A DNA stretch of 64,000 nt from Piezodorus guildinii (GCA_023052935.1 CM041292.1:37888639-37952638); one strand, 5' to 3'. Positions 20,585 to 30,570 are shown, counted from the stretch's first letter. Translations and numbers: made by a program. Notes: generated by a model from the sequence alone, not told the origin.

Positions 20585-23269
20585 TTATAAGAGGTCACGA
20601 GGCCACTGCCGTTTCAACCTTCTAGGTGGGTTGTATGGATGGGTGGGGCTGGATAGGGATTGAGCTAGAGGATTAGGATGATGAATGAGATTCTGGTGGA
20701 ATTTGGAAAATTTGGATGGAATCAGGTCTGAAATAAAAGGAACATTAAGGTCGTGGTGCAAGGTATAGTTGGAAACATAATATGGAGCATTTACTATTGT
20801 ACGGAGGACTTTGGATTGAAAGGATTGAATGCGTTTGATGTTAGTACGTTTAGCTGTCCCCCACAGTTCAAGTCCGTAGGTCCAGATGGGCTTCAGTATT
20901 GTCCTGTAGATTAATAATTTGTTGTCAACTGTAAGTTCAGATTTTCTGTTGAGTAGTCGGTATAACTGTCCGAATCGTCGGTTGAGTTCTTGTCTTTTAA
21001 GTCTTGTATGTGGGTTCCAAGTCAATCTTTTGTCTAATAGTAAGCCAAGATACCGGACTGTATCTGAAGGAGGAATTGGAATGGAATTGAAGTAAACTGG
21101 CGGACAGGAGTTTCGTCGAAGAGTGAAGGTTACGTGTTTGCATTTGGCTTCGTTCACCTTAATGCGCCAAGCATTACACCAGTCTTCGATAAGAGAAAGG
21201 TGTCTTTGCAGGTTTAAGGATGCTGTTTCAGGATTGGAACTGGATGATAGGATGGCGGTGTCGTCTGCAAAAGTTGCCAGAAAGGTATCAGGATGTGTAG
21301 GAATATCAGCAGTGTAAAGGATGTAGAGAACGGGTCCCAAGACGCTGCCTTGAGGAACACCGGCCTCAACGGGATAAAGGTTAGAAAATTCTACACCACA
21401 GCGAACGCGGAAGGAACGGTTTGAGAGATAGGATCGGAGAATGAGGTATAGAGACTGGGGTAAATGGGTTTTCAGCTTAAAGAGTAATCCAGTGTGCCAT
21501 ACCCGGTCAAAAGCTTGCGCAATGTCCAGAAACGCACCAGAACAATACTCTTTGCATTCAAGAGCTGAGGAAATATGGTCTACAACTCGGAGACCCTGTT
21601 GAACTGTGGAATGCTGAGGACGGAATCCAAACTGATGGGAAGGAAGATTTTGAGATTCTAATATGGGTAGGATACGTTTAAGAAGAAGCCTTTCGAAGAT
21701 TTTTGAGAGGATGGGGAGTAGACTAATAGGCCTGTAGGATGAAGTGTTGTTGGAAGGTTTGCCTGGTTTTAGAAAAAGAATGATAGTGGAATGTTTCCAT
21801 AACAGAGGAAAATAGGTGGTGCGTAGGATGCAGTTGTAAATATAAGTAAGGAATATAATGGCTTTCTGCGGAAGTTGTCGGAGGATCTGGGGAGTAAGGA
21901 GATCGTGTCCAGGAGATTTACGGAGGGTAAGTTTTTGGAGAAGATATTTGACCTCAGAGGGATTAATAGCTTTAGGAGGTAGGGAAAGTGGAATTGGTGA
22001 CATAAGAAAGTCTTGCACTGTTGCGGTGTGATTGGGGTGGGATTCCGGGTGAGGAGTGAAAACTTTGGAGAGGTGTGTGGCGAATTCCTCGGCTTTATCT
22101 TCATCAGACGCAGCCCAGGAGTCATCACCACGTCGGAGAGGATGGGAAACTTGATGGTATTTTAGGATCTTTTTCGTGACATTCCACAGGGAATTATCAC
22201 GAGCTGATAGAGAGGAGAGGTAGGAATTAAAGGACTGGGAACGGAAGGTCGCCAACTCCCTCTTCAATTGTCTACAATAGAAGTTATAGGAGCGGCGATC
22301 TGTTGGGTGTCGGGTGCGCTGCCATAATGATCTTGCTCGGCGTTTGGTATGGATGAGGTCTATAATATGTTGTGGAAAATGATTTTGGTGAGGATTTATA
22401 TTGGGGTGTTTAGGAGAGGAGGCAGTCCAGACAGCTTGTTGGATGGCGGTGGTAAAGGAATAGACGGAATTATCTAGGTCATCTGGGGTTTTGAGGGTTA
22501 CTCTGAGGTCAATATTATCGGTCAGGATTTGGCGGAAAAGGTTCCAGTTGACAGGACCTCGGATGAATGATGGTGGAATGGGTTTTGGAATTGGAGTGAG
22601 AGATACTTTTAGGATCAGTGGACTATGGTCTGAGGATAGTTCATCAAGGCGAGTTACAGAAAAGTTGAGGGAGCCTAATCCGCTGTGGATAAAGAAGTCG
22701 AGGATGTCAGGATTGCGGTTAGGATCGGTTGGCCAGTAGGTAGGGGAGTCAGGAGGCAGGATATTAAAATTTCGGGAGTTGAGTGCAGACAGCAAATTTC
22801 GTCCCCGAGAATTCGTGGTTCTGGAACCCCACTGCTGATGCTTGGCGTTTAAGTCTGCACCCAGAATGAAACGATTTCCTATGGAATCCAGGAAGGATAC
22901 AAATTCGGAATTGGAAATGGAATGTTTAGGAGGGCAGTATGCAGATGTGAGGGTTACCGGAAAGGAAAAAGTCTTGATTACTATGGCTGTGGCTTGTAGG
23001 AAATCATAGGTGGGAAGTGGGAGTAAATGATGAGAGAGGGATTGGTGGACAATGATAGCAGAACCGGCATGGGCTTTACCGTCTGGGTGGTCAGTACGGT
23101 ATGTGATGTATTGCGGTATTTTGAAGTACTGTTTAGTCGTTAGTCTTGTTTCAGTTATAAGTGCAACATCGATTGTTTTGTCTTGCAACAACGCTGTCAG
23201 TTCGTCAGTATGATTTCTAACACCATTCGCATTCCAAAGGAGAATGGATAAGGAGTTAGGTGAATTCAT
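20585..23269 (-). CDS. Jockey ORF2: endonuclease and reverse transcriptase
   Basis: This 894-aa protein nicks genomic DNA and copies the element RNA into the nick (target-primed reverse transcription). The APE-type endonuclease covers about residues 5-225: LLWNANGV (10-17), ITET (38-41), GADLNAKH (137-144) and SSDHSP (212-217). The reverse transcriptase covers about 435-760: SYRPISLLPILSKIFERLL (511-529), HQFGFRPQHST (545-555), FLDIAQAFDRVW (580-591), GVPQGSVLGP (637-646), catalytic FADD (667-670) and RYLGLLLD (739-746). The C-terminal region keeps YRTILKPIWTYGLELWG (788-804) and ends PPRRLKRQWPRDLL. There is no RNase H domain, as in the Jockey clade. Its ATG follows the ORF1 stop codon with no spacer, which suggests termination-reinitiation. 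Confidence 0.95.
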   Translation of the reverse strand: MNSPNSLSILLWNANGVRNHTDELTALLQDKTIDVALITETRLTTKQYFKIPQYITYRTDHPDGKAHAGSAIIVHQSLSHHLLPLPTYDFLQATAIVIKTFSFPVTLTSAYCPPKHSISNSEFVSFLDSIGNRFILGADLNAKHQQWGSRTTNSRGRNLLSALNSRNFNILPPDSPTYWPTDPNRNPDILDFFIHSGLGSLNFSVTRLDELSSDHSPLILKVSLTPIPKPIPPSFIRGPVNWNLFRQILTDNIDLRVTLKTPDDLDNSVYSFTTAIQQAVWTASSPKHPNINPHQNHFPQHIIDLIHTKRRARSLWQRTRHPTDRRSYNFYCRQLKRELATFRSQSFNSYLSSLSARDNSLWNVTKKILKYHQVSHPLRRGDDSWAASDEDKAEEFATHLSKVFTPHPESHPNHTATVQDFLMSPIPLSLPPKAINPSEVKYLLQKLTLRKSPGHDLLTPQILRQLPQKAIIFLTYIYNCILRTTYFPLLWKHSTIILFLKPGKPSNNTSSYRPISLLPILSKIFERLLLKRILPILESQNLPSHQFGFRPQHSTVQQGLRVVDHISSALECKEYCSGAFLDIAQAFDRVWHTGLLFKLKTHLPQSLYLILRSYLSNRSFRVRCGVEFSNLYPVEAGVPQGSVLGPVLYILYTADIPTHPDTFLATFADDTAILSSSSNPETASLNLQRHLSLIEDWCNAWRIKVNEAKCKHVTFTLRRNSCPPVYFNSIPIPPSDTVRYLGLLLDKRLTWNPHTRLKRQELNRRFGQLYRLLNRKSELTVDNKLLIYRTILKPIWTYGLELWGTAKRTNIKRIQSFQSKVLRTIVNAPYYVSNYTLHHDLNVPFISDLIPSKFSKFHQNLIHHPNPLAQSLSSPTHPYNPPRRLKRQWPRDLL

Positions 23270-24586
23270 TTAAGGATTTTTCAAGGCAGGGATTAGATTT
23301 GATACTAGATTTGTAAGGAGTGATATAAGCGGCATAACAAGAGATTTGATTTCGGAGATGAACGATGTCATTAGACTGGTAAGATCTGTGACGTTTGATG
23401 GTGGAGGGATATGAGAAATTTGATGTTGAGGAGTTTTTTGAAGATTAGGTAAACTTTGTGGGATAGATTGTTGTACAATAGATTGAGAAAGTTGAGGAAA
23501 AAGTTGTTCCGGCAGTGCCTCGACTTCATGATTCTGGTTTCCACCTCCAAGCAAGTGGGCAAATGATACGTTAGAATTTACAAGTTTAGATGGTTCTCTT
23601 CTGCTTCTGGTTGGTACAGCTGTTTCATTCGGATCCTGAGGTTTTTGGTATCTGGTTCGGAGTTTCTTGTAGATTTCACATCCCTTGTAGTTAGCCGGGT
23701 GGTCCTTGAGGCACAGAGCACATACAGCGGGTGTAGATCTTGATCTTGTACATTCTTCTGTTTTATGCTGTTCACCGCATTTCACACAGCGTGGTATGTG
23801 ATGGCAATAACTTTTGGTATGCCCATATGCCTGACAGTTATGACACTGAACTATTTCCCTCTTTGTGTAAGGTTTTTCAACTTTTACACGGGTATAGTAC
23901 AGTCTACTGAGGTCATAGATTTTTTCGACTCCTGCTGATGGTTCCAAGTCCACGAAGAATAGAGGCAGTGGACTTTTATCTTTTAGAACGTTGGTGACTT
24001 GCCTCACTTGGAATCCTAATTCTGTCAGTTCTTCTTTGATAGCTTCAACGGGTGTTGAGGAATGTAGGTTTCTGATTACGACCCTTAATGCTCTCTCCTG
24101 GCGCAGCTGATAAGTATGAAAGTCAGCTTTGGTCTCAGTCAGATATTTTACAATCTTTCTGTAGGTTTCAGCAGTAGTCGGAGATATTTTAGTATCATTG
24201 GTTCTACTTATACAATAATAACTATTAGGATCAGTTACTTTGTTTAAATGCGCACACATCAGTTTAAAATTTTTAATATTTTTAACAAATATTGGTGGAG
24301 GTAGTGGTTCCCTGGGTATAGGAGAAGATTCCATGGTTTCTTTTTCATTTTGGAGGATCTCAAATGGATTCGGTGTAAAAAACGGGGATTCATCAGTTAT
24401 TCCTTGTGATGATGTGCTGGGCTGTGGTTCAGATCCTAATGAGGTAGCTGACGCGGTCGCTGGTGGAATTATTTTTTTATTTTGTTCACGGCGGGGTCTC
24501 TGTTTTGTAGGAGACGAGTTAGAACCTGCAGATCTAGATCTTTTACTTGCAGACTTTGAGGACATGACTTGATGAAAATATCTCAT
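23270..24586 (-). CDS. Jockey ORF1: Gag-like RNA-binding protein
   Basis: This 438-aa nucleic-acid chaperone should coat the element RNA and form the retrotransposition particle. Residues 1-95 are Ser/Pro/basic-rich and look disordered. Residues 95-240 resemble the RRM-like and PRE_C2HC region of arthropod LINE ORF1 proteins (ALRVVIRNLHSSTPVEAIKE at 166-185). Three zinc knuckles follow: CHNCQAYGHTKSYC (248-261), CVKCGEQHKTEEC (267-279) and CALCLKDHPANYKGC (289-303). The C-terminus (400-435) is a Leu/Ile-rich stretch that may self-associate. M1 (MRYFHQV) is the first ATG in the frame; M8 (MSSKSAS) is an alternative start. Confidence 0.92.
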   Translation of the reverse strand: MRYFHQVMSSKSASKRSRSAGSNSSPTKQRPRREQNKKIIPPATASATSLGSEPQPSTSSQGITDESPFFTPNPFEILQNEKETMESSPIPREPLPPPIFVKNIKNFKLMCAHLNKVTDPNSYYCISRTNDTKISPTTAETYRKIVKYLTETKADFHTYQLRQERALRVVIRNLHSSTPVEAIKEELTELGFQVRQVTNVLKDKSPLPLFFVDLEPSAGVEKIYDLSRLYYTRVKVEKPYTKREIVQCHNCQAYGHTKSYCHHIPRCVKCGEQHKTEECTRSRSTPAVCALCLKDHPANYKGCEIYKKLRTRYQKPQDPNETAVPTRSRREPSKLVNSNVSFAHLLGGGNQNHEVEALPEQLFPQLSQSIVQQSIPQSLPNLQKTPQHQISHIPPPSNVTDLTSLMTSFISEIKSLVMPLISLLTNLVSNLIPALKNP

Positions 24587-24905
24587 TGATTAAGAAAATA
24601 ATAATAATAAATAAATAATGAGATAAGAATTAAAGATAAAAGAAAGATAAGTTAACGAAAAGCAAGCCCGAGCTTGCCGAGCTAGCGGCAATCAGCTGAT
24701 CAGTGACCCTCCTTTCACTTTTTCGTGATTGTACAAAGTAAATTATAACTTTGCTTACCGAAATTTCTCCAATATTCACTGCCGTAGTATTCCTGAGGTC
24801 TAGTGATGTTCTCCAGACTGAATTCAAGCGAATTCCTACTGAAAAAAGCAAAAATCTGAGAGACGATGTAACGTATGACTGTTATCATCGAGCGCATCAG
24901 CTGAT

Positions 24906-24917
24906 CTGGAATATTCT
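24906..24917. repeat. Target-site duplication, Jockey 5' side
   Basis: CTGGAATATTCT, identical to 20292-20303. It fixes the 5' end of the element at 24905. Confidence 0.9.
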
Positions 24918-25045
24918 AAAAAAATAATGTTGATTAAGTAAAATTATAAATATCATATACTAAACTCAACTGTAAACATTTTTTGCCTGAAGATAACTAC
25001 ACTCTTCTTTTAGATTGGTGCACTTAACATATCACCAAATCTGCA

Positions 25046-25225
25046 AGAGCACGCAGGGCAAGGGTGATTACCTTTAAGTGCTTACTCTCTAAGCCTTATG
25101 TGGCTTGTCATTCTCGAGTGAGGGGTTGGCTGACGGGTCTCATACTTCCGGGAGACGGTTATGAGTGAATTCCTATTTAATTATTCGCTTTATTTATTAT
25201 TCGGGACTGGGATTTCAACTCACAA
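25046..25225 (-). repeat. tRNA-derived SINE, family B, degenerate
   Basis: The family B body blocks are recognisable but diverged: GGTTGGCTGACGGGTCTCATAC, GAGACGGTTATGAGTGAATTC and GGGATTTCAACTCAC (box B remnant, inverse). Both ends are eroded. Confidence 0.5.
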
Positions 25226-25379
25226 ACATAATAAATAAATACATATATTATATCCTGTAGGAGAATAATAAAGAAGAGTGAACCCGACAGTGGGAGACAA
25301 CTCGAAATGGGTCTACATTGAGGAAGTACTTAGTACTAAGATCTCTCAATTTCTCAATGTGCATGGAGGCTTCTGGGCC

Positions 25380-25620
25380 CAGCTTTCTGAACATGTGACA
25401 GATACTGACCCCCAATGTCCTTGTGTCTGCTGAACATGCTTTGTTAACGTGCACCGCCTTAGAAGCTGAACGGGCCAAACTGCTGAGAAAAGCCGGACGA
25501 TTTTTCTCAGCATATGGCGAAAAATAAATATCCGTACTTCAAAGATTTTTTGTACAGGTGGAAAACCACTGTGAGCCCAGATCACTTAAACATTTTAAGA
25601 CAAGTCAGACATTGGTCAAA
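25380..25620 (+). pseudogene. LINE ORF2 C-terminal relic (R1/I-like)
   Basis: The plus-strand frame reads SAEHALLTCTALEAERAKLL followed by RKAGRFFSAYGE. A frameshifted CPC lies just before it. The CPC...EHALLTC pattern is the Cys/His cluster at the C-terminus of R1/I-type LINE polymerases. Frameshifts separate the cysteines and the rest of the element is missing. Overlapping minus-strand frames are shadows. Confidence 0.5.
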
Positions 25621-26426
25621 ATTCATTAATACTATATTATGTTTCAAGTTTTAATGCTGAAGTGCCAGTCAGAAGAAGGCTGAAGAGAAGCTGAATGAGA
25701 GACCTCCTCTGCTAAATTAAAGTCTAGAAAGGGGTGCTGCTGGGCACTTTCCTCCCCATGCCTAACATGTCTGATCCTACCTTTTATACAACATATTTGC
25801 TTATTATCCGATACCTTCTGAAAGGTGCGAATGAAGAAATATGAAGAGAAAAAAAGTTTTAAAAACTCAAATACTTGTCCCCGATATTTCATATTATACT
25901 TGTAATAAATGTTAACTTACTTTTCCTCTTTGGGTTTGCTATTTATTACCAGAATGGTGTTATATTGACAGTAGTGCCGCATTATTTGCTTTATAATAAA
26001 GCTGCGGCAATAGATTGGCAGTAATGGATTGTGGCTATTCAATACTCGAAGACCTTCGGCTGGCTCTTACTGTTAGGAATGTCACCTTGGCCAAACCGTT
26101 GCATAAACCCTTGATATGATCCTCTAAGTTTTTCCTTGCATTCGTCATTGCACCTTTACGAGCTTCCTAAGCGTAGCGGTAATAAAATAAACACTATATC
26201 ACGGTAATAAATCTCTGGAGTTAGGTAGAGAGCCCTTGTTAGTGAAATGTTTATTTATTGTTTTATATGGACATTTATTGTTTGTAAATTTACATTAATC
26301 TGAAGGTGGGAGATTATATTCTTTTTATTTTATACTTCCACTTATAAATTTAATAATGATATAAATAGAAAAATTTGAATTAGCGCTCTGTGGAAATAGA
26401 ACGAAAGTTCCTTACGGGAGGTCATC
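25621..26426. other. AT-rich non-coding DNA
   Basis: No supported gene; an 82-codon minus-strand frame at 25644-25892 has no motif. Confidence 0.45.
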
Positions 26427-26645
26427 TGTTGTGCAATGGCTAGCATAAAAAACTTCTATGTCTAAGGCTTTTGGTTTAGACCCGGCAGATGGCACTAGAA
26501 TTTTTTAAAGAGAGTAAAATAATCCTTAGTTATACCGTTTTTCAGAGGAAACGTAAAACGGTAGCCCCGAGCCTGTGCGTTATCCGGTACTCATTAAAGC
26601 CAAATTAGGTACAGTAGAATAAAGTGACGTTAAATACAGAAAGAA
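26427..26645 (+). repeat. tRNA-derived SINE, family C copy (diverged)
   Basis: GGTTTAGACCCGGCAGATGGC corresponds to the box B region. GGTAGCCCCGAGCCTGTGCG and GAATAAAGTGACGTTAAATAC match the family C body and 3' end. Confidence 0.6.
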
Positions 26646-28417
26646 ACATTTCCCTCATGGAGTGTTACCAGCTGTACAAATTTTTCAAGTCATGATATCA
26701 TTGTGCATATTTTATATGTGTTAGTTAATAATGTATAATAGATAATTTCAATCATGTTAAATTTGCGTACACACCATTATACTGACTTGTTAAAATAAAT
26801 TGTTTGAAATAAGCTCGTGAGCTTTGAAAAAAAATAATTATCTATATTTATGTTCTTAAGAAAGAACTGTCAAACATTTCTGTTGACATGAAAAAAATTT
26901 TAACATTTTATGGACACTTACGACTCCCTAAACACAGACTTACACACCAGATACTTTCACCTACAGAAAACTTCAAAGGCATGAAATGGGGTAAACAAGT
27001 GCGGAATGTTCTGAAATATATAAACAGAATATTACAGATCGAAACTTAGACAGAAAATATTACAGACACAACGTAGACTCGTGGGTAGTTCAGTCTGATT
27101 AAACGAATTAAATGAATGGTACAAAGTGGTCACATGAAAAACATGAGTCAACAGACGAAAATGTCCAGCAGTACCTCTTATTAGGCATGGATTGCTTCCA
27201 CAAATCATCAGGGGATCTCTTATCCAGCGTCATTTGAGCTGTCTTTGTACTGATATTTCAGCTATTTCGTTTACAAGTCTGTTTATTTTGTTATGAAAAC
27301 TTGAATATAGTATGATTTTTAGTTGTTATGTCAGTATTTAGGGATTTCTGTTTACGCACTCAACAGTTAATTTTTTTAATTTGCATTATTGTTGCTAAAG
27401 TCACTGAAGTCTTTAATGTTCATTAAAACACGATGTTGAAATGATATCAATTATTCAAACTAACACAAAATGTTTTAACTTTTCATTATGCAGTACATCA
27501 TTGATCATTTGCTGATAAATAGTTCCAGTAAAATGAAAATTTTATGTACGCTTCAAATTTTAACAAAAGGTCAGATTATCCCCAAATATTTTTATAATAT
27601 TGCATTGCATTAATATTATACTGTAAGTATTGTCTCGTCAGAAACATAAAAAATAAGTATTAAATACCGTATTTTAAATAAATAGTTGTATCATTTAATA
27701 AATAAATAGACCTTATCATTTAATTTATATAGATCTCCACCTTCTATATAATTATTTTGACCTGTAACTTTTCTTGTAATTTGCTGGATTAAGTATAATT
27801 AGCTAAGGGAGGTTCTATGCATGACTGAACAGTTCGTTCAGGAACGCCTTCTCTTCTCTTAAAACCAGGTCCTTGTGTCTTCGGTCATGGCACGCCCTGA
27901 TTCTCCTAGTTCTAACGGAAACTGACTCCAACCGTTTTCAATGCTTAATTGATGAGTAGGTAAACAATCAAATAGAGATAAAGTTTAGGTTAACTATCAA
28001 AGTTAATTTTATTGTCCTTCCATTTTGTATGTTTTCCAGTGCCTTTAAAATCCTCTATATACAAGTTATATTTTATTTTATTTTTCTTAGTAACTCGTTT
28101 CCAAGGAATATTAGTTGAAAAATGTCGTTACATATTTTAATTGTTAAAATAATTTGATATTAGCAGTTACTAAAATACAGAACTGAAAAGCAACTAAGAG
28201 AAAAAAATACAATATTTTTGTCAGAAATTTAATTTTTTTAAATATATTGTAAATCACATTTTGGTCTTAAATTTGTAATAGATTCATATTATAATTTTTA
28301 ATCATTTTTACAAATCAATAACCTGTAATACATAGTTTGTTCCCTTATAAATAGGCAATAATAGTATTTTATAAACCGTTATAAAGTATAAATTTAATAA
28401 ATTAATTTTAGTTTTTC
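26646..28417. other. AT-rich non-coding DNA
   Basis: Nearly 1.8 kb without a recognisable gene or repeat. A less AT-rich patch at 27830-27945 has no long frame. Confidence 0.45.
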
Positions 28418-28608
28418 TCGGTGAGGTTAGTGCACTAGTCTACTGTTCTTGGTGCAGACTCAGCCTCTATATAGTGGGTAACCATAAACCTTGCGTCTAA
28501 GTGTGATCTTGATCTGATCACCTCATTGCATGGTTAACTGGACTAGAAAAAGTACGAATCTTTACATGTACTGAACCCAAGACCTTGAATTTTAGAGTTA
28601 AAGTATTT
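28418..28608 (+). repeat. tRNA-derived SINE, family A, diverged
   Basis: GTGATCTTGATCTGATCACCTCATTGCATGG, then AGTACGAATC, then CCCAAGACC, match the family A body in order. The tRNA head is heavily mutated. Confidence 0.6.
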
Positions 28609-29159
28609 TTTTCAGTTATTCTTAATTTTTGTTTCCCGTTACCCTCTCACTTCATTTACCAAACGACGTGTTTACAATGCATTTCCTAAATGACTAAAAA
28701 AACTTACTTTTAGAAGTATGAAGTTGTCATGACAACGCCACGAATAATTCTATTGTACGCTTCTATAAATTGTATAATGTAACTTATAACCTAATCTAAA
28801 AATATACTTCTAACATTGAACACAATTTTTTTAGATAATCTACTTCAACTAAATTTTGTAAATAAAAAAAAAATTAAGAAATAAAGCACTTCTACAGTCG
28901 CCAAAATTTGACTCTTACGATTATGAAAAATTTATTCTGAAGTACTTAATTCTGACATCTACTAATATCAAGCATTCAACAAGGGCATTTATGATGATTT
29001 CAGTTTCATCTTATGTTACTCAAAGAACATACTTTACTATTAATATCTTGTCGGAAGTATTCAGACTAACCTCAGTTTTAAAGATAAAATAAAAGATAAA
29101 TGGAGAATACCATTTAATGAATTATTTAAAATTATTATTTCTTCACATACTGATAAGTT
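28609..29159. other. 3' flank of the four-pass membrane gene
   Basis: AT-rich with no gene. On the minus strand AATAAA occurs at 28931-28936, about 225 nt after the stop codon at 29160, and is a possible poly(A) signal. Confidence 0.4.
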
Positions 29160-29675
29160 CTACTTTTTCGTCGATGTCTGTTGTCTGTATTCCATTATCG
29201 GCGGTTCTTTCCCCGGTTCCCAATCTATCACGCTAAGACGGTAGCTGTTTATAACTAGTGCAGTCCAACCCGCGATTATTATTTCTCCGGCGATGAAGTA
29301 CGCAGCGTTGTAGATCCTCTTGAAGGGGAAGACCAGGAGGCCGACGCAACCAAGGACGACGCCCAAGAGGACGTGGAGGACGTAGGCGAGGCAGAGCCAG
29401 CCCTCCTGGTTCTTGGTCAAGCAGGTACAGATGAGGGCGAGGAGGCCCAAGAAGGTGAGGATGGCTCCCACGACGACAAGGCTCCTGAAGGCCGCCTCCC
29501 ATTGGCCGGTCCCCTTGTCGATGGTTTTAAGGACGCCAAAGCCCAAGTAGCCCGCCCCTACGATCAGCTCAACGAGTGCGGACACGATGCACCCAACCCT
29601 CAGGTTCACGCAGAATATCAGGCACATCCTCAATCGGATGCAGCCGCACTCATCGCACGTTACATCTGGAAACAT
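29160..29675 (-). CDS. Four-pass membrane protein, probable host gene
   Basis: A 171-aa single-exon frame sits in an island of GC-rich codons, unlike all AT-rich flanks. The N-terminus is Cys-rich (VTCDECGC at 5-12, LRMCLIFC at 15-22). Four hydrophobic segments lie at about 27-49, 64-86, 93-116 and 124-143. The polar tail from 146 holds DWEPGKEPP and ends Lys-Lys, so both termini are probably cytoplasmic. Size and topology resemble insect tetraspan families such as DUF4728/Pasiflora-like or LAPTM-like proteins, but I cannot assign it firmly. In-frame TGA lies 27 nt before the ATG. A possible acceptor TTTTCCAG ends at 29723, so a 5' UTR intron is possible, and a six-codon upstream ORF would follow it. 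Confidence 0.75.
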   Translation of the reverse strand: MFPDVTCDECGCIRLRMCLIFCVNLRVGCIVSALVELIVGAGYLGFGVLKTIDKGTGQWEAAFRSLVVVGAILTFLGLLALICTCLTKNQEGWLCLAYVLHVLLGVVLGCVGLLVFPFKRIYNAAYFIAGEIIIAGWTALVINSYRLSVIDWEPGKEPPIMEYRQQTSTKK

Positions 29676-30275
29676 AACCTCTCTTCTTACACTTACTAGT
29701 CAAATAGGATTGTCATCGTTAACTGGAAAACACTATGGAAGGTTTTTTTTTCAATTATATTCTTTCAACAAGCCAAAAACATATGTTCTTTTTTTTCTAA
29801 TTAGTTTTACTTTCTCTAAAAACTTTTTAATTTATTTATCTGCTTGTTTTACAAAATAAAGAAATTGATTTATTTTATATGTCATATATAAAATAAATCA
29901 ATTTTTATATCGTAAACGTGATTACACGCAGGTAAATAGTTTATAAGGTTCTTTCCACGTCCGATCAATTATTACAGTTTACTTTTCTGCGCAAGCTCGA
30001 ACTGTCGCGGATCATAGGTCTGCGTTCCAACGCATTCCGTCCATGCGCAACTCTTGGTTCAGAAGTTCTATTGGACCAAACATTCTTTTCCTTGATTTCT
30101 TTACTCGGACGTGTTGGGATGAAAAATAGTGTACTTCTGATAATTGGATCCCATTAAGTTTCTGGAAGTTTTTGAATCAGGCTTTTCCAAAATCTTCGAC
30201 AAAACGTTTTCCAAAATGTCCTTCATTATGCTAGGAATGAAAACCTTATTAGTTAACATTAGTTAAATGCACTAA
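29676..30275 (-). promoter_or_regulatory. 5' flank and possible promoter of the membrane gene
   Basis: Upstream of the ATG come AT-rich DNA, a perfect 19-bp-arm hairpin (29864-29906) and a CG-containing patch at 29980-30065. That patch has two TGCGCA motifs and several CpG steps, unlike its surroundings. The patch is a plausible core promoter about 0.3-0.4 kb upstream of the start codon. No TATA box or start site could be fixed. Confidence 0.3.
29864..29906. repeat. Perfect inverted repeat, 19-bp arms
   Basis: AAATTGATTTATTTTATAT and its exact complement flank a short spacer (GTCAT), about 190 bp upstream of the membrane gene start. AT-only arms make chance formation easier. Function unknown. 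Confidence 0.75.
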
Positions 30276-30570
30276 CGGGAGCCCGTGGTTGAGTGGCTAG
30301 CGCTCTAGTCTCTCATGCTAAAGTTGTAAGTTCGAATCCCAGCCCGGCGGGGCTTTTATAAGGATATAATTAAATGGGGATTCACTCACAGCCTATCCCC
30401 CCGGGTATGTGAGACCCGTTAACCACATGGTGGCCACTCACAAAATTAGGCGTTGGGAGTGATGACCCTACCCTACAAATTGCATCGAGAAACGCGAGAG
30501 TAATCTCCCAGGAGATTACACCGCGAGGCCCAGGGCCTGCACGGCCTGTCGCGCCACGGAAAATAAAATG
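30276..30570 (+). repeat. tRNA-derived SINE, family B, best copy
   Basis: Box A is TGGTTGAGTGG at 30286-30296 and box B is AGTTCGAATCC at 30329-30339. The body has GGGGCTTTTATAAGGATATAA, GGGTATGTGAGACCCGTTAACC and GGGAGTGATGACCCTACCC. The 3' end is GGCCTGTCGCGCCACGG plus a short A-rich tail. The head is serine- or leucine-tRNA-like by its CTAGCGC arm, but it is not a foldable tRNA gene. Confidence 0.75.

Larger units (their letters stand above)
20304..24905 (-). mobile_element. Complete Jockey-clade non-LTR retrotransposon
   Basis: This 4602-bp LINE lies on the minus strand. From its 5' end it has a 319-nt 5' UTR, ORF1 (438 aa), ORF2 (894 aa), a 250-nt 3' UTR, AATAAA at the tail junction (20332-20337) and an A31 tail (T run 20304-20334). 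CTGGAATATTCT occurs at 20292-20303 and 24906-24917, a perfect 12-bp target-site duplication. Both frames are uninterrupted and the key catalytic motifs are present. The first transcribed bases, ATCAGCTGATG, contain an initiator-like TCAGCT, which fits the internal promoters of Jockey elements. It looks recent and possibly still active. Confidence 0.95.

Noticed and set aside
22491..24572. Plus-strand frames of 82-110 codons antisense to the Jockey ORFs
   Set aside because: They are antisense shadows of long coding frames with no motif.
29233..29699. Overlapping open frames of 89 and 108 codons across the membrane gene
   Set aside because: They are shadows created by the GC-rich codons of the 171-aa frame and have no hydrophobic segments or motifs consistent with a protein.
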